Positions 54,461 through 62,947 of a DNA stretch of 64,000 nt are shown piece by piece. Position 1 is the first letter of the stretch; every line of letters starts with the position of its first letter. The DNA comes from an uncultured Paracoccaceae bacterium (GTDB lineage Bacteria; Pseudomonadota; Alphaproteobacteria; Rhodobacterales; Rhodobacteraceae), in NCBI GenBank assembly GCA_947503775.1, contig CANNFE010000004.1:62001-126000 (forward strand). Direction: 5' to 3'. The translations under genes and the position numbers were made by a program. The notes under the pieces are model-generated. The model ran no database searches, was not told where the DNA came from, and saw nothing but the letters and a program-made list of their open reading frames with translations.

Positions 54461-55114
54461 TTATAGTTTCCCCAGACCGTTCTGCCAAAAGAGCCTCGGC
54501 TTATATCCGAACTCGGTTACCGCGACGCGGGCACTTCTTATCTGCTCATCCGTTAGAACGACGGGCAGCTTGCCGCTCTTTTCAGCCCGCGCCTTCAGAT
54601 CGACAGCGATGTCCATAAAGGCATTGCTGCTCAATCCGCTTACCGGTCCATTCCTGATCTTCAGCCCATTGACTATTGTGTAGGCGGAACTGTCGTTCAG
54701 TTCATACCAGTGCTCTGCGATAAAGGCCGCGCCTTCCTCGCGCTTCGAAGACGCGATCTTTAGGCACGAGACCGACGCATCCAATGCGGCATGGGTTGCC
54801 TCGTGAATCGCCGTCTTGGTTCCCTCAATCGTATTGAACACGTCGGCTGATTTGAATCTGATCTTATTAGACCCATCACTATAGCTACCGACGGCTTTAG
54901 CTTTTTTGAGTAAGTCCGTATCAAAGAAAACTCTGATCCGGCGGGACTGCAAAGCCGTGGCGACAAGACGAAATGCCATTGGCGTGACCTCGACACCGCG
55001 CATCTTGAACCCGATCTTTTGCACATGAGGGCCAGTCAGAAGAGACGCGTATCTTTGATAGAATTCAGCGGACGCCTCGACGGGGTCTGTCTTGGACCTG
55101 TCTTGAACCAACAT
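54461..55114 (-). CDS. HEXXH zinc-peptidase-like protein of unknown function
   Basis: This 217-aa protein has no signal peptide. TAIHEATHAALD (residues 102-113) contains HEATH, a zincin-type HExxH with the Glu in place. The rest (AFYQRYASLLTG-like helices, SNKIRFKSADVFNTIEGTKT, VLTDEQIRSARVAVTEFGYK) matches no family I recognise. GC is lower than in neighbours. The start is placed at ATG 55114 with GGAG 6 bp upstream; the TTG at 55135 is in frame but poorer. A single lone gene with a zincin motif could be an effector or a housekeeping protease. The function is open. Confidence 0.65.
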   Translation of the reverse strand: MLVQDRSKTDPVEASAEFYQRYASLLTGPHVQKIGFKMRGVEVTPMAFRLVATALQSRRIRVFFDTDLLKKAKAVGSYSDGSNKIRFKSADVFNTIEGTKTAIHEATHAALDASVSCLKIASSKREEGAAFIAEHWYELNDSSAYTIVNGLKIRNGPVSGLSSNAFMDIAVDLKARAEKSGKLPVVLTDEQIRSARVAVTEFGYKPRLFWQNGLGKL

Positions 55115-55216
55115 CGTGTTCTCCAAATAACTCAATAATATTGCCGATTTCTAGGCCGCGCGAGCAGCCAGCACAAGCGGCCTTCAAGCACACCGATCCA
55201 ACCTGTTCGCCCCGCT

Positions 55217-55804
55217 TTACAGGATCGGCGTCTGGCCTCCCGCCTCTTTCGGCAGCCGTCCGGCGAGGCGCGGATCGTCAAAGACCTCCACCTGACGCGC
55301 GTAAGGTTCAAATCCGGCCTTGCGGTAAAAGCCCATCGCCCCCGGCGAATCGAGCGTGCAGGTATGCAGCCAGATCCGCTCCACCCCGCGATCAAAGGCC
55401 ATCTGAACCGCCCGCTCGATCAGCCACCGCCCGATCCCGCGCCCCATCCCGGCGCGGGTCAGACCAAAGAACGTCACTTCGCATCTTCCAGCCCCGCTGA
55501 AATCAAGCTCCAGCATCCCCAGATCCGCGTCCCCCTCGACCGGCACCCAAAGCTCCGATCCGGGTCCCTCCAGCACTGCCCGAAGCGCCGCATCGGGCAG
55601 CTCCAGCCGCGACGCCCAAAGCCACTCTTCCCCGACCGCCCGAAAAAGACGCCGGTAATCCTCCACCGGCATGCTCTTCCGCCGCTCCAGCGTGACGCCG
55701 TCCGGCGCGACCGGCACGCCATCAAGTGGCCTTCGCCGCTCCAGCGACGTGACCACCGCGGCGAGTTTGCCCGGCGGCAGGTCGTGATATCCGTCGCTCA
55801 ACAT
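55217..55804 (-). CDS. GNAT-family N-acetyltransferase
   Basis: The 195-aa protein has an N-terminal about 85-residue segment and a C-terminal GNAT domain: VTFFGLTRAGMGRGIGRWLI with the acetyl-CoA loop RxGxGxG/A-type motif near residue 120, then IERAVQMAFDRGVERIWLHT, and TLDSPGAMGFYRKAGFEPYA near the C-terminus. The substrate is unknown. The gene lies 41 bp downstream, on the minus strand, of the CATAAG-N6-CTTATG repeat. Confidence 0.88.
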   Translation of the reverse strand: MLSDGYHDLPPGKLAAVVTSLERRRPLDGVPVAPDGVTLERRKSMPVEDYRRLFRAVGEEWLWASRLELPDAALRAVLEGPGSELWVPVEGDADLGMLELDFSGAGRCEVTFFGLTRAGMGRGIGRWLIERAVQMAFDRGVERIWLHTCTLDSPGAMGFYRKAGFEPYARQVEVFDDPRLAGRLPKEAGGQTPIL

Positions 55805-55844
55805 CGGGCAAAACCTCCGCTCATCCGCTTCGCATTCGCGGATC

Positions 55845-56001
55845 CATAAGTCTGCGCTTATGCATCCGGCCTTTCATAAGGGATGGCTTATAGGTTTCGC
55901 CCTGTCCCCTGGGCAAGATCACCATAAAAAACGGGGAAGGCCGGTTTTGCGGTGCGAAAATTCCGCCTCCGCGATGCCGACCGGATGCCGCCCGGATGCC
56001 G
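55845..56001. repeat. Intergenic repeat module, copy 2
   Basis: CATAAG-TCTGCG-CTTATG (55845-55862) is a perfect inverted repeat. It is followed 111 bp later by the 28-bp ATGCCG triplet repeat (55974-56001), as in copy 1 at 21508-21630. The module lies between the GNAT gene and dprA, which are divergent. Confidence 0.65.
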
Positions 56002-56015
56002 ACGGGCCATTCGCG

Positions 56016-56034
56016 TTCACCTTTGATTAACCAT
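56016..56034 (+). promoter_or_regulatory. CtrA-like box upstream of dprA
   Basis: TTCA-CCTTTGA-TTAACCAT matches TTAA-N7-TTAA at 7 of 8 positions with the exact half-site TTAACCAT. It lies 42 bp before the dprA start. In R. capsulatus, recipient-competence genes including dprA are CtrA-controlled, so direct regulation here is plausible. Confidence 0.6.
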
Positions 56035-56076
56035 CCCGGCCTAAACCGGAGGACGCAACAGGCGGAGCACCCCCAA

Positions 56077-57210
56077 ATGGCCCCGGTCGATCTGTCTCCT
56101 GATCACCACCCAAACCCTCCGATCTCAGGTGAGGATGATCTGGCCTGGCTCCGCCTGTTGCGGTCGCGGCGCGTTGGAATCTCTACGTTTTTTCGCCTCA
56201 TGAACGATCACGGCTCCGCCGTTGCCGCGCTTGCCGCCCTACCGGGGATCGCCCGCGAGGCCGGTATCGACGGCTACGAGGTCTGCCCCGAAGGCGTCGC
56301 GCGCGCTGAACTGCGCGCCGCCCGCGCCGCCAAGGCGACACTGATCCGCTGGGACAGCCCCGATTACCCCGATCTGCTACGCGAAATCGGCGATCCGCCC
56401 CCGTTTCTCTGGGCCATCGGCCGCACGGAACTCCTTGCGAAGACAGGGAAAATCGCGCTCGTGGGCGCCCGCAACGCCTCCTCCCTCGGCACCCGGATGA
56501 CGACGTCGCTCGCCGCCGCGCTCGGCGCCGAAAGCCGCATCATCGTCTCCGGTCTGGCCCGCGGCATCGACACCTCCGCCCATACGGCCAGCCTCGAAAC
56601 CGGCACGATCGCCGTCGTCGCAGGCGGCGTGGACGTCTGTTATCCCGCTGAAAATACGAACCTTTATGACGCGATCGCCCATAAGGGCCTGATCCTCTCC
56701 GAACAGCCCATGGGCTTGCAACCCCAAGCGCGCCACTTCCCCAAACGCAACCGCATCATCTCCGGCCTCTCCGAAGCCGTCGTCGTGATCGAGGCCGCCG
56801 CCAAATCCGGCAGCCTCATCACCGCCCGCACCGCCCTCGATCAAGGCCGCGACGTCCTCGCCGTCCCAGGCCATCCCTTCGATGCCCGCGCCGCCGGATG
56901 CAACATGCTGATCCGCGACGGCGCGCGGCTGGTTCGGGGGGCATCCGACATCCTTGAAACCGTGTCCGAGCAACGGGTTATTCCCGACCAGCTCCCCCTG
57001 CCCGACCCTGCGCCGCCCAAGCGGACGCTCCGGCAAACGGCAGAGTTGCACAGCGAAATTCTCGCCCGCCTCGGCCCCTCTCCGATGGCCGAGGATCAGC
57101 TGATCCGCGATCTCGCGGGCCCGACCGAAACGATCACACCCGCACTTCTTGATCTCGAGCTCGACGGCAAGGTCCAGCGCCATCCCGGCGGGCTTTTGTC
57201 GAGGGTCTAG
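56077..57210 (+). CDS. dprA: DNA-processing protein DprA (Smf)
   Basis: DprA binds incoming single-stranded DNA and loads RecA during transformation and RcGTA uptake. The 377-aa protein has the Rossmann-type core IALVGARNASSLGTRM, IIVSGLARGIDTSAHTASLE, AVVAGGVDVCYPAEN and FPKRNRIISGLSEAVVVIEA, all DprA landmarks. The N-terminus is a SAM-like fold (DLAWLRLLRSRRVGISTFFR) and the C-terminal about 65 residues form the DML1/winged-helix domain. The start is placed at MAPVDLSP, with CGGAGG upstream. It is followed by topA, a common alphaproteobacterial arrangement. Confidence 0.96.
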   Translation: MAPVDLSPDHHPNPPISGEDDLAWLRLLRSRRVGISTFFRLMNDHGSAVAALAALPGIAREAGIDGYEVCPEGVARAELRAARAAKATLIRWDSPDYPDLLREIGDPPPFLWAIGRTELLAKTGKIALVGARNASSLGTRMTTSLAAALGAESRIIVSGLARGIDTSAHTASLETGTIAVVAGGVDVCYPAENTNLYDAIAHKGLILSEQPMGLQPQARHFPKRNRIISGLSEAVVVIEAAAKSGSLITARTALDQGRDVLAVPGHPFDARAAGCNMLIRDGARLVRGASDILETVSEQRVIPDQLPLPDPAPPKRTLRQTAELHSEILARLGPSPMAEDQLIRDLAGPTETITPALLDLELDGKVQRHPGGLLSRV

Positions 57211-57325
57211 TCCGGGCTAAGCCGGTACAGGCCGCGCGCGGCATTCGCCCGCCCCTCATTGACAATCCCCCCTCCGACCCCACATCACTCGCCGCCAGAC
57301 CGTCTCGCTCCCCGGAAGGATGTCC

Positions 57326-60040
57326 ATGCCCGTCGTCGTCGTCGAGTCGCCCGCTAAGGCCAAGACAATCAACAAATATCTCGGCTCCGACTACACCGTT
57401 CTGGCGTCCTATGGTCACGTTCGCGATCTGCCGCCCAAGGATGGATCGGTCGATACCGACAACGGATTCGACATGCTGTGGGAGGTGGCGTCGGACAGCA
57501 AAAAGCACGTCAAAGCCATCGCCGACGCTCTGGCCGAAGACGGCGAACTGATCCTCGCCACCGACCCCGACCGCGAGGGCGAGGCGATCAGCTGGCACCT
57601 TCAAGAGGCGCTGACAAAGCGCAAATCGATCAAGAAGGACACGCCTGTCAGCCGCGTCGTCTTCAACGCGATCACCAAATCCGCTGTGACCGAGGCGATG
57701 AAGAACCCGCGCCAGGTCGATATGGAACTGGTCGAGGCCTATCTAGCCCGCCGCGCGCTTGACTATCTGGTAGGCTTCAACCTCTCGCCCGTCCTCTGGC
57801 GCAAGCTGCCCGGCGCCAAATCGGCCGGCAGGGTCCAGTCCGTCTGCCTGCGCCTCATCGTCGAGCGCGAAATGGAGATCGAGGTGTTCCGCCCGCAGGA
57901 ATACTGGTCCGTCAAGGCGATCTTCGAGACCCCGCGCGGGCAGACCTTCGAAGCCCGGATGACGATCCATGGCGGCAAAAAGCTCGACCGCTTCGATCTC
58001 GGGGATGAAACCGCCGCCGAGCTGGCCGTCACCGCCGCGGCGTCCCGCACCTTTCACATCGCCAGCGTCGAAGCCAAACCCGGCACGCGCAACCCCGCCC
58101 CGCCCTTCATGACGTCGACGCTGCAGCAGGAAGCCTCCCGCAAATTCGGGATGGGCGCCAAGCAGGCCATGAGCACTGCGCAGCGGCTCTACGAGGCCGG
58201 GCACATTACCTATATGCGGACCGACGGCATCGACATGGCCCCCGAGGCCGTCCATGCCGCGCGCGATGCGATCAAGGCCAAGTACGGCGCCAGCTATGTC
58301 CCGGACAGCCCGCGGATGTACAAGAACAAGGCCAAGAACGCGCAGGAAGCGCATGAATGCATCCGGCCCACCGATCTGGCCGCCGATACCGAAAGCCTGC
58401 GCATTTCGGACGCCGATCAGCGTAAGCTCTACGATCTGATCTACAAGCGCACCATCGCCAGCCAGATGAGCGCGGCTCGCCTCGAACGCACCACGGTCGA
58501 GATCGAAAGCGAGGACAAGCAGGTCGCCTTCCGCGCCAGCGGACAGCGCATCGCCTTCGACGGCTTTCTCAAGATCTATGTCGAAGGCCGCGACGACGCG
58601 CCAGAAGAGGATGACCGTATCCTGCCGCAGATCATGCAAGGCGAGGACGCTAAATTCGCGGCAGCGTCGGAGCTTTACGACGACTACCGCAAGACCGGCG
58701 CGGACAGCGAGGACGTGATCGATGATGCCCCCGCCACATCCGATCTGCAAAAGAACGGCCACGCGATCCTAGCGAGCAAGGCGATCCTCGGCCTTCAGCA
58801 CCACACCCAACCTCCGCCGCGCTATACCGAGGCGACACTGGTCAAGAAGATGGAAGAGCTCGGCATCGGTCGCCCCTCGACCTATGCCTCGATCGTCACG
58901 ACGATCCAGGATCGTGGCTATGTCCTCAAGGACAAGAACCGCCTGATCCCCGAGGATAAGGGCCGCCTCGTCATCGCGTTCCTGTCCAACTACTTCAAAC
59001 GCTACGTGGAATACGACTTCACCGCATCGCTCGAAGAGGAACTGGACGACGTCTCCGCCGGAGAGCGCGATTACAAGGATGTGCTCGACCGCTTCTGGCG
59101 CGACTTTTCCGCCGCCATCGCCGAAACCTCCGATCTGCGCATCACCGAAGTGCTGGAAAAGATCAACGAGGTGCTCGAGCCGCATCTCTTCCCGCCGACA
59201 CCCGACGGCACCGACCCGCGCCTCTGCCCCAATTGCGGCGAAGGGCGACTGTCGATGCGCACCGCCCGGTCAGGCGGAGCTTTCATCGGTTGCTCGAACT
59301 ATCCCAACTGCCGCTACACGCGCCCCTTCGGCCCGCCCGATCCCGAGGCGGAAGCCTCTGCCATCCCGCCCGGCGGCAAGCTGCTGGGCGAAGATCAGGG
59401 CGACGAGATCCGCATCTTCAAGGGCCGCTTCGGCCCCTATGCCCAGCGCGGCGAGGTCACCGAAGAGAACAATAAGCCCCCGCGCCAGTCGATCCCCAAG
59501 GACTGGGAGCCCGAGAGCATCACGCTCGAGCAGGCCGTCCGCCTTCTGTCCCTGCCGCGCCTTCTGGGCCCCCATCCCGAAGACGGGGTCGAGGTCTGGG
59601 CCAATATTGGCCGCTACGGACCCTATCTGAAACACGCCAAGAGCACGTCGGAACGGGGCGGCACCAACGCCAATCTCGACGAGATCGAGGAAGTCTGGAC
59701 CGTCGGCATGAACCGCGCCGTGCAGCTTCTGGCGGAAAAGGTCGCCAGCCGCGGCAATCGCGGAAAGGCCGCCACCCCGATCCGCGAGCTGGGCGAACAC
59801 CCCGAAGCGGGCGGGCCGGTCAATATCTTCGACGGCAAATACGGTCCTTACGTGAAATGGGAAAAGATCAACGCCACGATCCCCGACACGATCGAGCCTT
59901 CGGACCTGACGCTCGCACAGGCCGTCGATCTGATCGACGAACGAGCCGCCAAAACCGGCAAGAAACGCAAGCCCGCGAAAAAGAAGGCACCGGCAAAGCG
60001 CAAGACCCCTGCAAAAAAGGCAGCAACCGGCAGCGGTTAA
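57326..60040 (+). CDS. topA: DNA topoisomerase I
   Basis: TopA is a type IA topoisomerase relaxing negative supercoils. The 904-aa protein has the Toprim domain (VVVVESPAKAKTINKYLGS, then ATDPDREGEAISWH at 79-92), the catalytic Tyr296 in GHITYMRTDG, a C-terminal zinc ribbon LCPNCGEGRLSMRTARSGGA, then FIGCSNYPNCRY, and three to four further C-terminal repeats with GRFGPYAQ, GRYGPYLKH and GKYGPYVKW. A Lys/Ala-rich tail ends it. GGAAGG is 6 bp before ATG 57326; the ATG at 57320 is too close to it. TopA is essential or nearly so. Confidence 0.97.
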   Translation: MPVVVVESPAKAKTINKYLGSDYTVLASYGHVRDLPPKDGSVDTDNGFDMLWEVASDSKKHVKAIADALAEDGELILATDPDREGEAISWHLQEALTKRKSIKKDTPVSRVVFNAITKSAVTEAMKNPRQVDMELVEAYLARRALDYLVGFNLSPVLWRKLPGAKSAGRVQSVCLRLIVEREMEIEVFRPQEYWSVKAIFETPRGQTFEARMTIHGGKKLDRFDLGDETAAELAVTAAASRTFHIASVEAKPGTRNPAPPFMTSTLQQEASRKFGMGAKQAMSTAQRLYEAGHITYMRTDGIDMAPEAVHAARDAIKAKYGASYVPDSPRMYKNKAKNAQEAHECIRPTDLAADTESLRISDADQRKLYDLIYKRTIASQMSAARLERTTVEIESEDKQVAFRASGQRIAFDGFLKIYVEGRDDAPEEDDRILPQIMQGEDAKFAAASELYDDYRKTGADSEDVIDDAPATSDLQKNGHAILASKAILGLQHHTQPPPRYTEATLVKKMEELGIGRPSTYASIVTTIQDRGYVLKDKNRLIPEDKGRLVIAFLSNYFKRYVEYDFTASLEEELDDVSAGERDYKDVLDRFWRDFSAAIAETSDLRITEVLEKINEVLEPHLFPPTPDGTDPRLCPNCGEGRLSMRTARSGGAFIGCSNYPNCRYTRPFGPPDPEAEASAIPPGGKLLGEDQGDEIRIFKGRFGPYAQRGEVTEENNKPPRQSIPKDWEPESITLEQAVRLLSLPRLLGPHPEDGVEVWANIGRYGPYLKHAKSTSERGGTNANLDEIEEVWTVGMNRAVQLLAEKVASRGNRGKAATPIRELGEHPEAGGPVNIFDGKYGPYVKWEKINATIPDTIEPSDLTLAQAVDLIDERAAKTGKKRKPAKKKAPAKRKTPAKKAATGSG

Positions 60041-60120
60041 ACCTTTTCGCCGATTTCGCTTGATCCTACGTCACCCGACCCCGTATCGCTGTTGCATTCT
60101 AGCGATCCGGGGATCCCCAA

Positions 60121-60852
60121 ATGCGTTTTCAGCCACTCTTTTGCGCCGGTCTTCTGGCGGCTCTCTCACCAGCCACCGCTTTTGCCGACAGCCTCTCAAG
60201 CGACGGCGCCTCGTCCCTGATCAACTCCGTCGGGGCCCGCGATGCCGGCAAATGGAGCTCTGCTCCGGCCGATGGCGCGCGCCTCACCCTGCCCGTCCGG
60301 GGAACGGACCGCACCGACCGCGCGCTGGCCCTGATCGACAATGCCGAACTGCGCAGTCTTCTGCGCAATGCCAACGCGTCGGTCATCGGCGAAGGCGACA
60401 CCGACTATGTCGTCACGCTCGATGCGACCAATCTGCCCCTTCCGGGCGCTGACCCGCAAAGCCCGCTGCCCGCCCTGATCCGCGAGGCGGATCTTCAGGC
60501 GGACGTGACCCTCGCCGAACCGTGGAGCGCAAATGCCGCACCGCAGATCGAGACCGTCGCGCTCAGGCAGGCCGCGCTCGACTGGGGGGCTCTGCAGCTT
60601 GACGCCTCAGGCTCGGCCACGCTGAACGAGGCAGGGCTCGCCACCGGCAGCTTCAACGTCACCGTGCCCGATTGGGAGCAGGCGCTGTCCCTCATCCCGG
60701 CAGACGTGCCGATCACCGCAGAGCGGGTGACGCCGATGCTTGCCGCGCAATCGGACGGGCCCGGCCTTAGCTTCGATGTCCGGCTCGAGGATAACCGCGT
60801 CAGCATCATGGGCATCCCGATCACCACGCTGCGCCCCTTCACGCTGAACTAG
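60121..60852 (+). CDS. Secreted DUF2125-like protein
   Basis: This 243-aa protein has a signal peptide (MRFQPLFCAGLLAALSPATA). The middle and C-terminal parts (ALDWGALQLDASGSATLNEA, then GLATGSFNVTVPDWEQALSL and DVRLEDNRVSIMGIPITTLR) resemble the AsmA/DUF2125-type repeats of alphaproteobacterial periplasmic proteins. No catalytic motif is visible. It is monocistronic between topA and the CoA-transferase genes. Confidence 0.6.
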   Translation: MRFQPLFCAGLLAALSPATAFADSLSSDGASSLINSVGARDAGKWSSAPADGARLTLPVRGTDRTDRALALIDNAELRSLLRNANASVIGEGDTDYVVTLDATNLPLPGADPQSPLPALIREADLQADVTLAEPWSANAAPQIETVALRQAALDWGALQLDASGSATLNEAGLATGSFNVTVPDWEQALSLIPADVPITAERVTPMLAAQSDGPGLSFDVRLEDNRVSIMGIPITTLRPFTLN

Positions 60853-60922
60853 CCTCGCGTTGACACCGGGGCACCGCCCCGCCAAAACGAAACGACCCTC
60901 AACCGATGCAGGCCCGCTCTCG

Positions 60923-61618
60923 ATGCAGAAAGTCTATTCCTCCGCCACGGACGCCCTCGACGGGCTTCTGCACGACGGAATGTTCATCGCGGCCGGCGGC
61001 TTCGGCCTTTGCGGGATCCCGGAACTGCTGCTTCAGGCGATCAAGGAAGCCGGAACCAAGGATCTGACCTTCGCCTCGAACAATGCGGGCGTCGATGATT
61101 TCGGCATCGGCATCCTGCTGCAAACCCGCCAGGTCAAAAAGATGATCTCGTCCTATGTCGGCGAGAATGCCGAATTCATGCGCCAATATCTGTCCGGCGA
61201 GCTCGAGCTGGAATTCAACCCGCAAGGCACGCTCGCCGAACGGATGCGCGCAGGGGGCTGCGGCATCCCGGGCTTTTATACCAAGACCGGCGTCGGCACC
61301 CAGATCGCCGAAGGCAAGGAGCATAAGGACTTCGACGGAGAGACCTACATCCTCGAACGCGGCATCTTTGCCGATCTGGCCATCGTCAAGGCATGGAAAG
61401 CCGACCAGACCGGCAATCTGATTTTCCGCAAGACCGCCCGCAACTTTAATCCGCCCGCGGCCATGTGTGGCAAGGTCTGCATTGCTGAGGTCGAGGAAAT
61501 CGTGCCGACCGGCAGCCTTGATCCCGATCATATCCACCTGCCGGGCATCTATGTGCACCGATTGATCCAGGGCGAGCACGAAAAGCGGATCGAACAGCGG
61601 ACAGTGCGTGAGGGGTAA
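60923..61618 (+). CDS. scoA: 3-oxoacid CoA-transferase subunit A
   Basis: This 231-aa alpha subunit of succinyl-CoA:3-ketoacid CoA-transferase activates acetoacetate and similar acids in ketone-body or polyhydroxybutyrate catabolism. FIAAGGFGLCGIPELLLQAI (residues 21-40) is the glycine-rich N-terminal motif. Then DLTFASNNAGVDDFGIGILL and GCGIPGFYTKTGVGTQIAEG are family-typical. The start is placed at MQKVYSSATDAL (60923). It is followed 4 bp later by a small protein, then the beta subunit. Confidence 0.93.
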   Translation: MQKVYSSATDALDGLLHDGMFIAAGGFGLCGIPELLLQAIKEAGTKDLTFASNNAGVDDFGIGILLQTRQVKKMISSYVGENAEFMRQYLSGELELEFNPQGTLAERMRAGGCGIPGFYTKTGVGTQIAEGKEHKDFDGETYILERGIFADLAIVKAWKADQTGNLIFRKTARNFNPPAAMCGKVCIAEVEEIVPTGSLDPDHIHLPGIYVHRLIQGEHEKRIEQRTVREG

Positions 61619-61622
61619 GAGA

Positions 61623-61856
61623 ATGCCGACCGAGGAACAAAGGAAACGCCGCCACGAAACCGCCGAGCAATTCTACGGCTGGATCCTCGAAGCGAGAAAG
61701 CTGGTCGACGAGCATTTCCCGAGCGAGGGCAAGAGCATCCACAATCAGCTTGTCGTCGAAACCGCCAAGTCGCTGATGACCATGCAGAAGATGACCGAGA
61801 TGCAGCATTCGATCGACGGTCTGCGCAAGGACATCATGGGCATAGAGGAGAGCTGA
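61623..61856 (+). CDS. Small helical protein between CoA-transferase subunits
   Basis: This 77-aa all-helical, charged protein (MPTEEQRKRRHETAEQFYGW, then ILEARKLVDEHFPSEGKSIH) has no known domain. It lies 4 bp after scoA and ends 3 bp before scoB, so it is translationally linked with both. The reading frame and high third-position GC support it as a real gene. Function unknown; an assembly or regulatory factor for the transferase is a guess. Confidence 0.65.
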   Translation: MPTEEQRKRRHETAEQFYGWILEARKLVDEHFPSEGKSIHNQLVVETAKSLMTMQKMTEMQHSIDGLRKDIMGIEES

Positions 61857-61859
61857 CCA

Positions 61860-62489
61860 ATGCCTTGGGACCGCAACCAGATGGCCGCCCGCGCGGGCCA
61901 GGAGCTTCAGGATGGCTGGTATGTCAATCTGGGCATCGGCATCCCGACGCTGGTCTCCAACCACATCCCGGACGGCATCACCGTGACGCTTCAGTCCGAG
62001 AACGGGATGCTCGGAATGGGACCCTTCCCCACCGAGAAAGAGATTGACCCCGACCTCATCAATGCGGGCAAGCAGACCATCACCGAACTGCCCCACACCG
62101 CCTATTTCGACAGCGCGCAAAGCTTCGGCATGATCCGCGGCGGCAAGATCGCTATGGCCATTCTGGGCGCGATGGAAGTGGCCGAGAATGGCGATCTGGC
62201 AAACTGGATGATCCCCGGCAAGCTGGTCAAGGGCATGGGCGGCGCGATGGATCTCGTCGCCGGTGTGGGACGTGTGGTCGTAGTGATGGACCACACTAAC
62301 AAGCACGGCGAGTCGAAACTACTCAAGGAATGCACGCTTCCCCTGACCGGCACCGCCGTCGTCGATCGGATCATCACCAATCTCGGCGTGCTCGACGTGG
62401 TCGAGGGCGGGCTCAGGATCGTGGAGACAGCCGATGGCGTCACCGAGGACGAGGTGAGGGCCGCCACTCAGGCGACCATCGTAGACTGA
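61860..62489 (+). CDS. scoB: 3-oxoacid CoA-transferase subunit B
   Basis: The 209-aa beta subunit carries the catalytic Glu47 in the [19 protein letters not shown] motif, which forms the covalent glutamyl-CoA intermediate. [20 protein letters not shown] and [20 protein letters not shown] are family-typical. With ScoA it makes the functional heterodimer. It is followed 4 bp later by a small acetyltransferase-like gene. Confidence 0.95.
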   Translation: MPWDRNQMAARAGQELQDGWYVNLGIGIPTLVSNHIPDGITVTLQSENGMLGMGPFPTEKEIDPDLINAGKQTITELPHTAYFDSAQSFGMIRGGKIAMAILGAMEVAENGDLANWMIPGKLVKGMGGAMDLVAGVGRVVVVMDHTNKHGESKLLKECTLPLTGTAVVDRIITNLGVLDVVEGGLRIVETADGVTEDEVRAATQATIVD

Positions 62490-62493
62490 CCTG

Positions 62494-62781
62494 ATGACCG
62501 ATGGCATCGTAAAGGAAATCGAGGGCTCAAAAGGCCGCTATGTGATGAAAACGCCGAAGGGCGAGGCAGAGCTGACGATCTCGATCCTGTCGCCCAAGCT
62601 GGTCATCGCCGATCACACGATGGTGCCCCAAGCGCTCGAAGGTCAGGGCCTCGCGCTCAAACTTGTCACCCACCTGATCGAGGATGCCCGCGCCGAAGGC
62701 TTTCAGATCGTCCCGCTATGCCCTTACGTGAACGCCCAGCGCCGCAAACATCCCGATTGGGATGACGTCTTCCAGACCTGA
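62494..62781 (+). CDS. Small GNAT-like N-acetyltransferase (YidJ/YjdJ type)
   Basis: This 95-aa single-domain GNAT-type protein of the short Gcn5-related family has GEAELTISILSPKLVIADHT, then VPQALEGQGLALKLVTHLIE with the GxGxA-type acetyl-CoA loop (QGLA) and IVPLCPYVNAQRRKHPDWDD at the end. Members lack the N-terminal strands and are of unknown substrate. It follows scoB by 4 bp, so it is likely in the same operon. Confidence 0.85.
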   Translation: MTDGIVKEIEGSKGRYVMKTPKGEAELTISILSPKLVIADHTMVPQALEGQGLALKLVTHLIEDARAEGFQIVPLCPYVNAQRRKHPDWDDVFQT

Positions 62782-62947
62782 TCCATCGCCTTCATTTTCT
62801 GTAAAACGCTTCCATACTGTTGCCTGATTTTCCGCCTAGAGGATCCGCCGTGACCTCCGTCACCCACCTGATCACGTCGTGGTCCATCAAATTTTCCGGC
62901 TTCGCCGTCTTCCCCGTCGCCGAACGCCAAGCTGCAAAGGCTTTCTG

